Part shown: piece by piece, positions 33,298 through 42,223 of the stretch
How the letters are laid out: each line of letters begins with the position of its first letter
How positions within the stretch are numbered: position 1 is the first letter of the stretch
NCBI GenBank assembly: GCA_029945425.1
Contig: JAQSDV010000004.1
Coordinates: 682,436 to 746,435 of the forward strand
Source of the DNA: a bacterium
GTDB lineage: Bacteria; Pseudomonadota; Alphaproteobacteria; Micavibrionales; UBA2020
Direction: 5' to 3'
Length of the DNA: 64,000 bases
Notes under the pieces: generated by a model
What the model saw: only the letters and a program-made list of their open reading frames with translations
Databases searched by the model: none
What the model was told of the DNA's origin: nothing
Program-made: the position numbers and the translations under genes

Positions 33298-35511
33298 TCA
33301 GGCTTTCTTTTCGTCGACCAGCGCGGGGCGGTTCTTTTTTGCCCATTCGCGGTTGTAGTTCACGACATAGTCGCGGAATTTATCGACGGGCAGGGGCTTG
33401 GTGTATTTAAAGCCCTGTACTTCGTCGCAGCCCTCTTCCTTCAGGAAGTTTTCGTGGTCGTTGGTTTCCACGCCTTCCGCAATAACCTTCAGGTTCAGGC
33501 TGTGGCCCAGATTGATGATCGTTTTGGTGATCATGCGGTCGTCAGGGTTCACCAGCGCGTTACGGATGAACGACTGGTCGATCTTGAGGCGGTCAATAGG
33601 GAACTGGCGCAGGTAGGACAGCGAGCTGTAACCCGTGCCGAAATCGTCAACCGCCAGCTCGACGCCGAGGCGGTGCAGCTGGTTCAGGATGTCGATCGTC
33701 ATCTGCATGTTTTCCATGAAGACGGATTCCGTGACTTCCAGCTCCAGCAGTTTGGGGTCCAGCTTGGTGGTTTTCAGCACATCGCTGGTCAGCGCCACGA
33801 TGTCGGCCTTGTGGAACTGCACGCCGGAAATGTTGACCGCGACGCGGAACGGGGGAATGCCCATTTCCTGCCACGCCTTGATCTGCGCGCAGGCGGTACG
33901 CAACACCCATTCGCCAATCGGCACGATCAGGCCGGATTGTTCGGCGACGGGAATAAATTCGGCGGGGGAGACGTAATAGCCGCCATCTTTCGAATTGTCG
34001 GGCAGGAACCAGCGCAATAATACTTCTGCGCCAATCAGCTGGCCGGTGCGCAGATCGAACTGCGGATGGTAATGCAGCGTCAGCTGGTTTTCATCGAGCG
34101 CAGATCTCAGGTCGCGCAGCAACTGGAAGCGCTGCTGGACGGCAAGGTCAAAGTCCTGGCTGTAGAAGCGGACGGTGTCGCGGCCTTCTTCCTTCGCGCG
34201 GTTCAGCGCGATGTCGGAATTTTTCAGCAGCTGGCGCGCTTCCATCGTGTCATCAGGGCAATGCGACACGCCGATGGATACGCGCACCTGAAAGCGTTCC
34301 TGCAGGATGCTGACGGGTTCGCCCATCGCCTGGAAGATACGGTCGATGAGCATTTGCGATTCCGCATATTCCGGTTTCAGCACGACCATGATCGTGAATT
34401 CGTCGGCCGATGCGCGGGAAATCATCGCGTCTTCGGGCATGCATTTCACAAGGCGTTTGCCGATGGCCTCCAGCAGCTTGTCCCCGAATTCATGGCCCAT
34501 CGTGTCGTTGATGTCCTTGAAATGGTCAAGGTCGACCGAGAAAACGGCAAGGCGGCGGTCTTCCTCCACCACTTTGTGGCGGATGGTGTCGTCGAGCTTT
34601 TCAAGGAAGTAAGTGCGGTTCGGCAGGCCGGTCAGGTTATCGTAATAGGCCAGCTTGTGGATCTTGTCTTCGGCCTGTGAGCGCAAACGCTTCAGGTTGT
34701 TCGCGTTCTGGCGGATCAGGTCGTTGGCGATGCGGATGGCGACGCCGATTTCATCGCGGCTCTCGACGCTCGGCTTTTGCAATTCGGGTTTTTCGGGGTT
34801 GCGCGCGGCGGATAGCAGGTTGTTGCGCAGGATCATGATCGGCTCCAGCAGCCATGCGCCCAGCGCCAGCATCATGATGCTGGTGACAAGGCCGGACAGC
34901 AGCAGCAGGATCACCAGCGTCTGGTGGATCTGCTTGGTCACCATGCCGTCGACATTGCTGGAATCGATGCGCGCCGCGATGTGATAGGGGCGGGATAAAT
35001 TTTTCGGCGAGAACACGACGTCGTAATCCAGCCCGTCGGCGCTGCGCAGCTGGCTTGGCGTTTCGGGTTTTGCATCCGGCACGACGTTTGGCGTCTTGCC
35101 ATAGCGCGTCAGCGGCGTGAAATCGTTGTCGTAAACGGCAACGCCCTGCACCGCGGTCGTGGCGAACAGGCGCTTGGCGATCGAGTTGCTGATGGGCGAC
35201 TGGCCGGGCGTGTCGCTGATCGAGATGGTGATGGCGGCGCGCGCCAGTTCCGACAGGTCGTTCAGCTTGTCGGCTTCGTAACTTTTGACGTTGAAGGCCA
35301 GCACCGCGCCCTGCACGATCATGATGGTGCCGAAAACAGCCAGGGTGATGCGCCACGAGATACGGCTCCGCCAGACGGGGCTAGACCCCGTGGCATCCGG
35401 TGCCAGGAACGACCAGCGGCTTTTACGTTTGCTGCCCGTTTCCTCGTTATCGTCGTCGGCTGGATTGGTTTCCAAAACCGTGAACCCCTGAACTTTTAGA
35501 ATGTCCCCCAA
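33298..35511 (-). CDS. Membrane GGDEF/EAL protein, probable c-di-GMP phosphodiesterase
   Basis: This 737-residue protein has a membrane helix at ~55-75, a periplasmic sensor of ~120 residues, a second helix at ~198-220, a HAMP-like linker (~221-285), then GGDEF and EAL domains. The GGDEF site reads RASADEF (366-372), so cyclase activity is probably lost, though GTP binding could remain. The EAL domain looks intact: EVLLR (496-500), NISGVQFHK, ELEVTESVF and DDFGTGYSSL. It should hydrolyse c-di-GMP, perhaps controlled by its GGDEF domain. The start is uncertain: the frame opens with TTG at 35511, no in-frame ATG exists before the first helix, and a second TTG with AGGGG upstream lies 12 codons in. 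Confidence 0.9.
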   Translation of the reverse strand: MGDILKVQGFTVLETNPADDDNEETGSKRKSRWSFLAPDATGSSPVWRSRISWRITLAVFGTIMIVQGAVLAFNVKSYEADKLNDLSELARAAITISISDTPGQSPISNSIAKRLFATTAVQGVAVYDNDFTPLTRYGKTPNVVPDAKPETPSQLRSADGLDYDVVFSPKNLSRPYHIAARIDSSNVDGMVTKQIHQTLVILLLLSGLVTSIMMLALGAWLLEPIMILRNNLLSAARNPEKPELQKPSVESRDEIGVAIRIANDLIRQNANNLKRLRSQAEDKIHKLAYYDNLTGLPNRTYFLEKLDDTIRHKVVEEDRRLAVFSVDLDHFKDINDTMGHEFGDKLLEAIGKRLVKCMPEDAMISRASADEFTIMVVLKPEYAESQMLIDRIFQAMGEPVSILQERFQVRVSIGVSHCPDDTMEARQLLKNSDIALNRAKEEGRDTVRFYSQDFDLAVQQRFQLLRDLRSALDENQLTLHYHPQFDLRTGQLIGAEVLLRWFLPDNSKDGGYYVSPAEFIPVAEQSGLIVPIGEWVLRTACAQIKAWQEMGIPPFRVAVNISGVQFHKADIVALTSDVLKTTKLDPKLLELEVTESVFMENMQMTIDILNQLHRLGVELAVDDFGTGYSSLSYLRQFPIDRLKIDQSFIRNALVNPDDRMITKTIINLGHSLNLKVIAEGVETNDHENFLKEEGCDEVQGFKYTKPLPVDKFRDYVVNYNREWAKKNRPALVDEKKA

Positions 35512-35639
35512 GACATTCCATTTAAACCATTTTACGCCAACTGGTTTAAGGAATTGTGTAGGATATGAGATAAATGCTATGGAAAATTAATAATCGGGTA
35601 ACCAGCGCAAACAACTGATTTTGAACGATATAACGTGAA

Positions 35640-37043
35640 TTAACAGCAATCCATGGGCTTCACGTTCACCTCGTCCATGGGCAAGTTTGTTGCGTTTGTC
35701 AATAAATCGGCAAAACGGACCGGCTGGCCCCGCGATTTACGGCTGGTGGCCGAATCTGTGATCTCGTCATCCCACATCACCACATTCCCGCGCAGGATCG
35801 TGCCCTGCACCCAGCCTTTGACCTTCATGCCATCGAAAGGGGTCCAGCCGCAGCGCGACTTAATCCATTTATCCGTGATGGTTTTTTCGCGGGCCATGTC
35901 GACAACCGTGAAATCGGCGTCATAGCCAAGCGCGATGCGGCCCTTGCCCGCGATTTGATAAATGCGCTGCGGGCCATGGGCCAGCAAATCCACCACGCGC
36001 TCCAGCGGCAATTTGCCATTATTCACATGGTTCAGCATCACCGGCACCATCGTCTGCACACCTGTCATGCCGGACGGGGACGCGGGATATTCCTTCGCCT
36101 TTTCCTCCAGCGTATGGGGTGCGTGGTCGGATCCCAATACATCAACAACGCCCTTGTTCACGGCATCCCACAGCATCTCGGTATGTTTCTTGTCGCGGAT
36201 CGGCGGGTTCATCTGCGCACGCGTGCCGAGACGCTCGTAACATTCGGGGGCGGAGAGCGTCAGGTGCTGCGGCGTCGTTTCGATGGTGCAAATATCCTTG
36301 TGATCGCGCAGGTACACCATTTCATCGCCCGATGTCACGTGCAGGAAATGGATGCGGCGGCCAGCCTCGCGCGCCAGTTTTACCGCGCGTTTCACGGCCT
36401 GCAGCGCACATTCGGCGTCGCGCCAGACGGGATGGTCTTTCACATCGTGGCTCGTCTCCGCAATATGTTTGCGCGATTTCAGACGTTCTTCGTCCTCGGC
36501 GTGCAGCGCCACGCGGCGTGTTCCGTTTTGCAGGATTTTTAAAATCACGTCATCATGTGCCGCCAGCAGCGCGCCGGTCGATGAGCCCATGAAAACCTTC
36601 ACGCCGCAGCAGCCCGGAATTTTTTCAAGTTGTGCGAGGATATGCGCGTTTTCCGCGCAGCCGCCGATGAAAAACGCGTAATCGCAGAATGCCTTTTCCT
36701 GCGCGCGGTGCAGTTTGTCGTGCATCGCGCCCGCGCTCACGGTCAGCGGGTCGGTATTCGGCATTTCGAAAACGGTGGTGACGCCACCGGCAATCGCGGC
36801 CAGCGTTCCGGTGGAAAGGTCTTCTTTATGCGTCAATCCGGGTTCGCGCATATGCACTTGCGTGTCGATTGCGCCCGGCAGGATGTGCAGCCCCTTGCAG
36901 TCGATGATTTCGCGCGCCGTTGCGGTGGAAAAATCCCCGATATCGGCAATCCTGCCATCCATGACCGCAATATCGGTTTTGACGATCCCCCACGGGGTTG
37001 CGACATGGCCGTTTTTCAGGATTAAATCGAAAATTTGCGTCAT
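35640..37043 (-). CDS. pyrC: Dihydroorotase
   Basis: Dihydroorotase closes carbamoyl-aspartate to dihydroorotate in pyrimidine synthesis. The amidohydrolase metal motif is DTQVHMREPG (HxH), with GVKVFMGSSTGALL around the lysine region, ALHAEDEER, HFLHVTSGDE and DVLGSDHAPH supplying the other ligands. GMTGVQTMVPVML is the family's C-terminal helix. Length 467. It resembles the longer class I (AllB/PyrC) type rather than the short E. coli PyrC. I took the ATG at 37043; a GTG four codons earlier is possible. It is divergent from the Smr-like gene. Allantoinase is the nearest alternative. Confidence 0.9.
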   Translation of the reverse strand: MTQIFDLILKNGHVATPWGIVKTDIAVMDGRIADIGDFSTATAREIIDCKGLHILPGAIDTQVHMREPGLTHKEDLSTGTLAAIAGGVTTVFEMPNTDPLTVSAGAMHDKLHRAQEKAFCDYAFFIGGCAENAHILAQLEKIPGCCGVKVFMGSSTGALLAAHDDVILKILQNGTRRVALHAEDEERLKSRKHIAETSHDVKDHPVWRDAECALQAVKRAVKLAREAGRRIHFLHVTSGDEMVYLRDHKDICTIETTPQHLTLSAPECYERLGTRAQMNPPIRDKKHTEMLWDAVNKGVVDVLGSDHAPHTLEEKAKEYPASPSGMTGVQTMVPVMLNHVNNGKLPLERVVDLLAHGPQRIYQIAGKGRIALGYDADFTVVDMAREKTITDKWIKSRCGWTPFDGMKVKGWVQGTILRGNVVMWDDEITDSATSRKSRGQPVRFADLLTNATNLPMDEVNVKPMDCC

Positions 37044-37105
37044 TTTGGGACTCACTTTCAGGCGCAGATATTGCTATATTAACCAGCATCCGCAAAGGGG
37101 ATTTT

Positions 37106-37414
37106 ATGAGTTTTTTCGACCAGATGGCCTCCACCGAAAACCTCGACACCGAAGGCGCCGAGGTGAAGCTCGACCTGCGCGATCAGGATCGCCACGACGC
37201 GCTGCACACGCTCGACCACACCGTGAAATATTGCAAGAAGACGTCGGTGAAGACGCTCTACATCCGCTTCAACCCCGCCAAGCCCGGCGAGGGCGAAACG
37301 CTGTTCCAGCCCATCGCGCGTTATTTCAAGGTGGAAAAAATGAACGGCTATATCGAAACCGCGATCCCCGTGATGAGCAAGGAATCCGGCGGCATGTATG
37401 TGAAGTTCAAGTGA
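37106..37414 (+). CDS. Small Smr-like protein
   Basis: This 102-residue protein contains VKLDLRDQDRHDALHTLDHT, reminiscent of the LDLHG...A...L start of Smr domains, then a strand KTLYIRFNPAKPGEGETLF and IARYFKVEKMNGYIETA. Smr domains cut or bind nucleic acid; the usual GxGxHS motif is replaced here by PAKPGEGE, so nuclease activity is doubtful. AAGGGG lies before the ATG at 37106. It lies four bases before cysS on the same strand. Confidence 0.6.
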   Translation: MSFFDQMASTENLDTEGAEVKLDLRDQDRHDALHTLDHTVKYCKKTSVKTLYIRFNPAKPGEGETLFQPIARYFKVEKMNGYIETAIPVMSKESGGMYVKFK

Positions 37415-37418
37415 GCCG

Positions 37419-38849
37419 ATGATGCCGCTGCAATTATTCAACACGCTGACCCGCAAGAAAGAAGAATTCAAGCCGATCGACGCGAAGAACGTGAAGCTCT
37501 ATTGCTGCGGGCCCACAGTTTATAACTTCGCGCATATCGGGAACCTGCGCACCTATGTGTTCGAGGATTTGCTGCGCCGGACGATTGCGCGCGCGGGTCT
37601 TGGCCTCACGCATGTCATGAACATCACCGATGTCGGGCATTTGCAGTCGGATGCCGATGACGGCGAAGATAAAATGGCAATCGCCTCCGCCCGCGAGCAG
37701 AAATCGCCGTGGGAAATTGCAAAATTTTACGAAGAAGCGTTTTTCACAGACTGCCGCAAACTTGGCATCCTGAAGCCCCATATCGTCTGCCGTGCGACCG
37801 ACCATATCGCCGAAATGCAGTCGATGATCGGCACGCTGGAGGAAAAGGGTTTCGCGTATAAATCGGGCGGCAACCAGTACAACGTTTATTTCGACACCGC
37901 GAAATTCCCGCATTACCGCGACTTCGCCCGCACGCCCGAGGCGCAGGAAGCGCAAGGCCGCGTGGATGCGGATGGTAACAAGCGCAATCCGACCGATTTT
38001 GTTTTGTGGTTCAACCTGCAGGGATCAAAATACCCGAACCAGATCATGAAATGGGAAAGCCCTTGGGGCGAAGGATTCCCGGGCTGGCATATCGAATGCT
38101 CCGCCATGGCGGCGAAATATCTGGGCGACAAGATCGATATCCATTGCGGCGGCATCGACCATATCCCCGTCCATCACACCAATGAAATCGCGCAGTCCGA
38201 AGGCTGCTTCGGCCATCAATGGGTGAATTACTGGCTGCACGGCGAATTCCTGTTGCTCGACAACGACAAGATGGCGAAATCCAAAGACGGTTTCCTGACG
38301 CTACAAAAGGTGCTGGATGCGGGTTATAGCGCCATGCATTACCGTTACCTGATCCTGACCGCACATTACCGCGGCCAGCTGAATTTCAGCTGGGACTCGC
38401 TCGACGGCGCGCGCACGACCTATGACACGCTCTGCCACAAGGCCGATGAATGGCGCGCCGCATTCCCCGTCGCGGCGCAGCCGGGGGCGGCAGCCAAGGC
38501 GGTGATCCAGAAAATCGACGCCGCGATGCAGGATGATTTGAATTCGGCCGTCGCGCTGTCTGTGTTGTGGGAAGCGATGCGGAATGACGCTCTGCCCGCG
38601 CCGGATAAACTCGCCATTCTGGATGCCGCCGACAGCGCGCTGGGACTTGGTGGCGCGACGCTCGATAAACCAGACCTCAGCCGTGAACAGGAAGATTTCC
38701 TGTCCTCGCGCGATATGGCGCGGCGGGAGAAAAACTGGGCGGAGGCCGACCGTTTGAGGGCCGTGCTGCTGGAAACCGGATTGATGCTGAAAGACCGCCC
38801 CGAAGGCAGCTCATGGTATTTTGTGACGCCGCCTGCTAAGAAGGCATGA
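37419..38849 (+). CDS. cysS: Cysteinyl-tRNA synthetase
   Basis: CysRS charges tRNA(Cys). The class I signatures are CGPTVYNFAHIGNLRTY (HIGH region, with the first zinc Cys) and NDKMAKSKDGF, a KMAKS form of KMSKS. The zinc-binding residues lie around HIECSAMAAKYLG and HCGGIDHIPVHHTNE. The C-terminal helical part has the expected ADRLRAVLLETGLMLKDRPEG. Length 476. The start is either of two adjacent ATGs (37419 or 37422). It begins four bases after the Smr-like gene. Confidence 0.97.
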   Translation: MMPLQLFNTLTRKKEEFKPIDAKNVKLYCCGPTVYNFAHIGNLRTYVFEDLLRRTIARAGLGLTHVMNITDVGHLQSDADDGEDKMAIASAREQKSPWEIAKFYEEAFFTDCRKLGILKPHIVCRATDHIAEMQSMIGTLEEKGFAYKSGGNQYNVYFDTAKFPHYRDFARTPEAQEAQGRVDADGNKRNPTDFVLWFNLQGSKYPNQIMKWESPWGEGFPGWHIECSAMAAKYLGDKIDIHCGGIDHIPVHHTNEIAQSEGCFGHQWVNYWLHGEFLLLDNDKMAKSKDGFLTLQKVLDAGYSAMHYRYLILTAHYRGQLNFSWDSLDGARTTYDTLCHKADEWRAAFPVAAQPGAAAKAVIQKIDAAMQDDLNSAVALSVLWEAMRNDALPAPDKLAILDAADSALGLGGATLDKPDLSREQEDFLSSRDMARREKNWAEADRLRAVLLETGLMLKDRPEGSSWYFVTPPAKKA

Positions 38850-38869
38850 AATTTAAGGAGACGACAAAC

Positions 38870-39076
38870 ATGACAACCGAACATCCCGAAGTATTGCTGG
38901 TGCCCAAAGACGTCGCGCAAGTGTCGTGCAATGGCGGCAGCGGCGCGCTGGGCCATCCCAAAGTCTATCTGGCGTTTGACGACCATGATGAAACGGTCTG
39001 CGGCTATTGCGACCGCCTGTTCACCAAGAACAATCAGGTCGGCGCAAAACCCTATAAAGCGCGCGGCGCGGCGTAA
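38870..39076 (+). CDS. zf-CHCC zinc-finger protein (NDUFS6-like)
   Basis: The 68-residue protein carries the zf-CHCC pattern: QVSCNGGSGALGHPKVYLAF gives Cys and His, and CGYCDRLF gives the two closing Cys. In mitochondria the homologous NDUFS6 domain is part of complex I; bacterial members are small and unassigned. AAGGAGA lies before the ATG at 38870. The next gene starts on the very next base after its stop, so the two are tightly coupled. Confidence 0.9.
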   Translation: MTTEHPEVLLVPKDVAQVSCNGGSGALGHPKVYLAFDDHDETVCGYCDRLFTKNNQVGAKPYKARGAA

Positions 39077-39529
39077 GTGACGCCCGGAACCGGTATCGAT
39101 GACGACGGGTTGCTGAGCATTTATAATGCCCAGTTGATCGCGCTGTCGGGGCAGGCGGCATTGCCGCATGTGCTGGACGAATTCGATATCGCCGCACGCT
39201 CCGTCAGCCCCATCTGCGGCTCCGAAGTTTATGTGCAGCTGAAACTGGACGGCGACCGCGTGAAAGATTTCGGGTTTGAAGTCGAGGCCTGCGCGCTGAC
39301 CAAAAGCGTCGTCGCCGTGATGCGCAACGCGATCATCGGCAAAACGCGCGCAGACGTGGCGCGGGCGGGGGCGGAGATGGAAGCGATGCTGGACGGCGAT
39401 CTGGTGTTCCCCTCCGGGGACTGGGAGAAGCTGCAGATACTGGAGCCAGTGAAAGATTTCAAGGCGCGGCATAACGCGATCCTGCTGCCGTTCGAAGCCG
39501 TTGAAAAAGCATTTTCGACAAAGAAATAA
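39077..39529 (+). CDS. IscU/NifU-like Fe-S cluster scaffold protein
   Basis: This 150-residue protein matches the NifU N-terminal/SufU-type scaffold fold: SPICGSEVYVQLKLDGD, DFGFEVEACALTKSVVAVM and PVKDFKARHNAILLPFEAVE. The first two cluster cysteines are present. The third ligand position carries no Cys; a His (ARHNAI) is there instead, as in some alphaproteobacterial members. It may deliver or regulate clusters rather than build them. The start is a GTG directly after the zf-CHCC stop codon, so translation is probably coupled. No isc or suf operon is in the window. Confidence 0.8.
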   Translation: MTPGTGIDDDGLLSIYNAQLIALSGQAALPHVLDEFDIAARSVSPICGSEVYVQLKLDGDRVKDFGFEVEACALTKSVVAVMRNAIIGKTRADVARAGAEMEAMLDGDLVFPSGDWEKLQILEPVKDFKARHNAILLPFEAVEKAFSTKK

Positions 39530-39543
39530 TAAGGTGAATTGAT

Positions 39544-40134
39544 ATGGACAAAAAATTCCGTCAGGAGCGGGAGGCCGCGCTGAATGAAATCCAGACCGCG
39601 ATCGGCAAGAAAATCACCGAACTCGCGCTCGCCAATCAGGCCACGATGCCGAACCGGCCCGAAGGATTGCTGCTGCCCGAACATGTGCAGATCTTCGAAA
39701 CCTTCCGCTGGCCGGGCGCGCTCAGTTTTGCAGCAGGCGATTTGAAGGAAGAAAAATCGCTCAAGGAAATCTTCGGCCGCGTCAGCGCGCGGTATGAAGG
39801 CAAAGACCTGAAACAAATTCTGGGCGTCGCAGATGATTTCGTGCGCTCCCCCGCCGCGAAACTCGATGGACGCGCCTCGGCATTCGAAGATGTGCTGAAG
39901 GTGCTGGATGTGGCGGAGCGTGATTTTGATCTCACCTATAAACCGCTCAGACGCAGCATGCTGGATTACTGGCACAAGAAACATCCGATCGATGACCAGC
40001 ATCTGGAATACGCGTACCGCGAAAACCAGCGTCACTATATGAAGGAATCGATCAAGGCGATGCGCGAATTCCTGACCGACCTGCAGGCGGGCAAGCCTGC
40101 TCCCGGGCTCGCGCCCAAACCGCCAAAGCCCTAA
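39544..40134 (+). CDS. Unknown helical protein with Pro/Lys tail
   Basis: I do not recognise this 196-residue protein. It is charged and helical throughout, with KKFRQEREAALNEIQTAIG at the start, a central LKQILGVADDFVRSP part, and YWHKKHPIDDQHLEYAYREN towards the end. The tail GKPAPGLAPKPPKP is low-complexity. It begins 14 bp after the scaffold gene, with AAGGTGA in front, and is probably cotranscribed. No signal or membrane helix is seen. Confidence 0.72.
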   Translation: MDKKFRQEREAALNEIQTAIGKKITELALANQATMPNRPEGLLLPEHVQIFETFRWPGALSFAAGDLKEEKSLKEIFGRVSARYEGKDLKQILGVADDFVRSPAAKLDGRASAFEDVLKVLDVAERDFDLTYKPLRRSMLDYWHKKHPIDDQHLEYAYRENQRHYMKESIKAMREFLTDLQAGKPAPGLAPKPPKP

Positions 40135-40155
40135 TATCACTCGGCTTTTCGCGCG

Positions 40156-40181
40156 CTTGCTTTCGTGAAATACGGCCATAT
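40156..40181 (+). promoter_or_regulatory. Candidate heat-shock (sigma-32) promoter
   Basis: CTTG (40156-40159) and CATAT (40177-40181) are spaced by 17 bases, close to the alphaproteobacterial RpoH pattern CTTG-N17/18-CYTAT. It lies ~85 bp before the Hsp20 gene. Confidence 0.4.
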
Positions 40182-40264
40182 ATTATCGGTTATGCGTTGC
40201 CCGCCACAAAGTTACGGGGGTTTATAACGCCGCATAACGCTCGCTTGCGACAAGGAGCCCGACA

Positions 40265-40759
40265 ATGACACGACGCCTGTCACTTTTTGACAGCCCCTTC
40301 CTGCTCGGTTTCGACCAGTTCGAACGCGCGCTCGACCGTGCGCAACGCGCCGCGACCGAAGGTTATCCGCCCTATAACATCGAACAAGTCAGCGATACGC
40401 TGCTCCGCATCACGATTGCGGTGGCCGGATTTGAAATGGATGATTTGTCGGTGCAGCTGGAAAACAACCAGCTGGTCATTCGCGGCCGCAAAAATACGGA
40501 AGAGAATGAAGACGCCCGCGTGTTCCTGCATCGCGGAATCGCGACGCGGCAATTCCAGCGGTCCTTCATCCTCAGCGAAGATATCGAGGTGACGGGCGCA
40601 TCGCTCGATAACGGACTTTTGAATATCGACCTGCGCCGGATACTGCCCGAAACGACGGTTCAAACAATCGCGATAAAGGCCGGAAAAGACGGGAAAAAAT
40701 CGCAGACGATTGATGTCTCCGCGGATGTTTCGCGTGACAAGCCCGACATGCCGAAGTAA
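40265..40759 (+). CDS. Small heat-shock protein, Hsp20 family
   Basis: This 164-residue ATP-independent chaperone holds unfolded proteins. The alpha-crystallin domain runs from about YNIEQVSDTLLRITIAVAGF (residue ~38) through LENNQLVIRGRKN to DNGLLNIDLRRILPE. The N-terminal start FDSPFLLGFDQFERAL is typical of the alphaproteobacterial IbpA-like group. GACAAGGAG precedes the ATG. A DUF1150 gene follows 25 bp later, as in many alphaproteobacteria. A possible RpoH promoter lies upstream. Confidence 0.93.
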   Translation: MTRRLSLFDSPFLLGFDQFERALDRAQRAATEGYPPYNIEQVSDTLLRITIAVAGFEMDDLSVQLENNQLVIRGRKNTEENEDARVFLHRGIATRQFQRSFILSEDIEVTGASLDNGLLNIDLRRILPETTVQTIAIKAGKDGKKSQTIDVSADVSRDKPDMPK

Positions 40760-40784
40760 CATAAGAAGGCGAGGTACACATAAA

Positions 40785-41015
40785 ATGAAAAGCAACTTCC
40801 TGCCCGAAAATTATATTCCTTTCCTGATGACCCAGTCGGACCTCAAAAAGCTGGGCCTCGAGGAAGTCGGCTATGTGAAGCAATATCAGGTCAACGGGAA
40901 ACCGGCCTGGGTGCTGCATGCGGCGGACGGCACGGCGCTGGCTGTGCAGGGCGATTCCAGTGCCGCGCATTCATCCGCGCGCCATCACGAGCTGGATCTC
41001 GTCTCCGTCCACTAA
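40785..41015 (+). CDS. DUF1150 family protein
   Basis: The 76-residue protein has the DUF1150 core LGLEEVGYVKQYQVNGKPAW followed by VLHAADGTALAV. The family is confined largely to alphaproteobacteria and usually sits after an Hsp20 gene, as here, so a role with the chaperone is likely (inference). The ATG at 40785 follows GAGG. It ends 15 bp before the convergent ptsN gene. Confidence 0.9.
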   Translation: MKSNFLPENYIPFLMTQSDLKKLGLEEVGYVKQYQVNGKPAWVLHAADGTALAVQGDSSAAHSSARHHELDLVSVH

Positions 41016-41029
41016 TCAAAATCTGAAAT

Positions 41030-41482
41030 TTATGCGGCCTGGTTGCGCGCCCATTCGGTGAGCAGCTCGGCGATCTTTTCCTGCTGGCAGGTGCCGCGGA
41101 TGCCGCTGCAGGTTTCGTTGTCCTTGAGGAAGCGCGAGATGCGCGCGAGCACTTTCAGGTGCTGCGTCGTCTTGCTGTCTTCGGGCACCAGCATCATGAA
41201 AATCAGGTCAACAGGTTCGCCGTCGATCGCATCGTAATCAACCGGCGTTTCAAGACGCACGAGCGCGCCGTAAATGCGGTCGATATGGCCGAGCTTCACA
41301 TGCGGAATGGCGACGCCGCCGCCAATCCCTGTCGAGCCGATGCGCTCGCGCGCCATCAGTGCATCGAACAGGAATTCAGGCGACCCGCCAATGACAGGCA
41401 CCAGCGCGTCCGCAATCGTGCGGAACGCCTGCTTTTTGCTGGTGGCCTTCAGGTCAGGGATAATAAGGTCTGCGGTTATCAT
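41030..41482 (-). CDS. ptsN: Nitrogen-PTS enzyme IIA
   Basis: EIIA-Ntr is the output protein of the nitrogen phosphotransfer chain, regulating potassium uptake, stress and cell-envelope processes. The phosphorylated residue is His61 in GGGVAIPHVKL. Other family blocks are DALMARERIGSTGIG and LIFMMLVPEDSKTTQHLKVL. Length 150. It ends the conserved rpoN-hpf-ptsN order on this strand. Near the C-terminus the insertion CSGIRGTCQQEK brings two cysteines, which is not usual. Confidence 0.94.
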   Translation of the reverse strand: MITADLIIPDLKATSKKQAFRTIADALVPVIGGSPEFLFDALMARERIGSTGIGGGVAIPHVKLGHIDRIYGALVRLETPVDYDAIDGEPVDLIFMMLVPEDSKTTQHLKVLARISRFLKDNETCSGIRGTCQQEKIAELLTEWARNQAA

Positions 41483-41551
41483 ACAAATGATCTGCCCATC
41501 CGTGGCCGCCTTTCAAGGGGTCGGCCCGTATTTGTATATCGTCTCGGGCAG

Positions 41552-42223
41552 TTACCTTCTCTTTCCGGCTTTCGCCTTTTTCTTGTCCTGCTTGGCAGGC
41601 GCCTTTGCAGGGGCTGCCTTTGCGGCAGGTTTTTCTTCTTTAGCGGGTTTCTTTTTCGGCGCCGAACCTTCGGGATCGATCCAGCCGATATTGCCGTCTT
41701 TGCGGCGGTAAACCATGTTGTAGCCGCCATGACCGGGGTTCTTGAACATCAGCGCGGGCGCGTTGCCCAGCTCAAGGCGCAGGACCGCGTCGGCAACCGC
41801 CAGCGTCGGGACTTGCGTGTCCATCTCGGCGATCACGGCAGGTTCCTTGCCGCCTTCGGCTTCGTTTTCATTGCCAGCGAAGGTGGTGTAGGCGGCAGCG
41901 GTCGTTTCCGAGACGCCCTGACGCTTGTGATGGTCCTTCAGGCGGTCTTTATATTTCGACAGGCGCTTGACGACGTTTTTCGATGCGCCGTCGAATGCAG
42001 GGTAGGGATCGTCCGCTTCGTTATGCGCTTCGAGAACGATGCCATGGCCGACATGGATCGAGATATCGGCCTTGTAGCGGTGATTTTTTTCCTTGGTGAA
42101 AACAACGGTCGCCTCGATCGGCTCGCGGAAATATTTTGCGGCGGCGTTCGTCAGGTTCATGCGCACATGCTCGCGCAGTGAATCGCCCACATCAAGGTGC
42201 TTGCCTTTGACTGTCAGTTCCAT
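41552..42223 (-). CDS. hpf: Ribosome hibernation-promoting factor, long form
   Basis: Long HPF dimerises 70S ribosomes into inactive 100S particles in stationary phase. Residues 1-105 are the S30AE domain (VKGKHLDVGDSLREHVRMNL; FTKEKNHRYKADISIHVGHG). Residues ~125-185 are the dimerisation domain (PALMFKNPGHGGYNMVYRRK, DGNIGWIDPE). The last ~37 residues form a Lys/Ala/Pro tail not part of the usual protein. Length 223 against about 180-200 for relatives. It lies between rpoN and ptsN and has its own candidate promoter. Confidence 0.94.
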   Translation of the reverse strand: MELTVKGKHLDVGDSLREHVRMNLTNAAAKYFREPIEATVVFTKEKNHRYKADISIHVGHGIVLEAHNEADDPYPAFDGASKNVVKRLSKYKDRLKDHHKRQGVSETTAAAYTTFAGNENEAEGGKEPAVIAEMDTQVPTLAVADAVLRLELGNAPALMFKNPGHGGYNMVYRRKDGNIGWIDPEGSAPKKKPAKEEKPAAKAAPAKAPAKQDKKKAKAGKRR

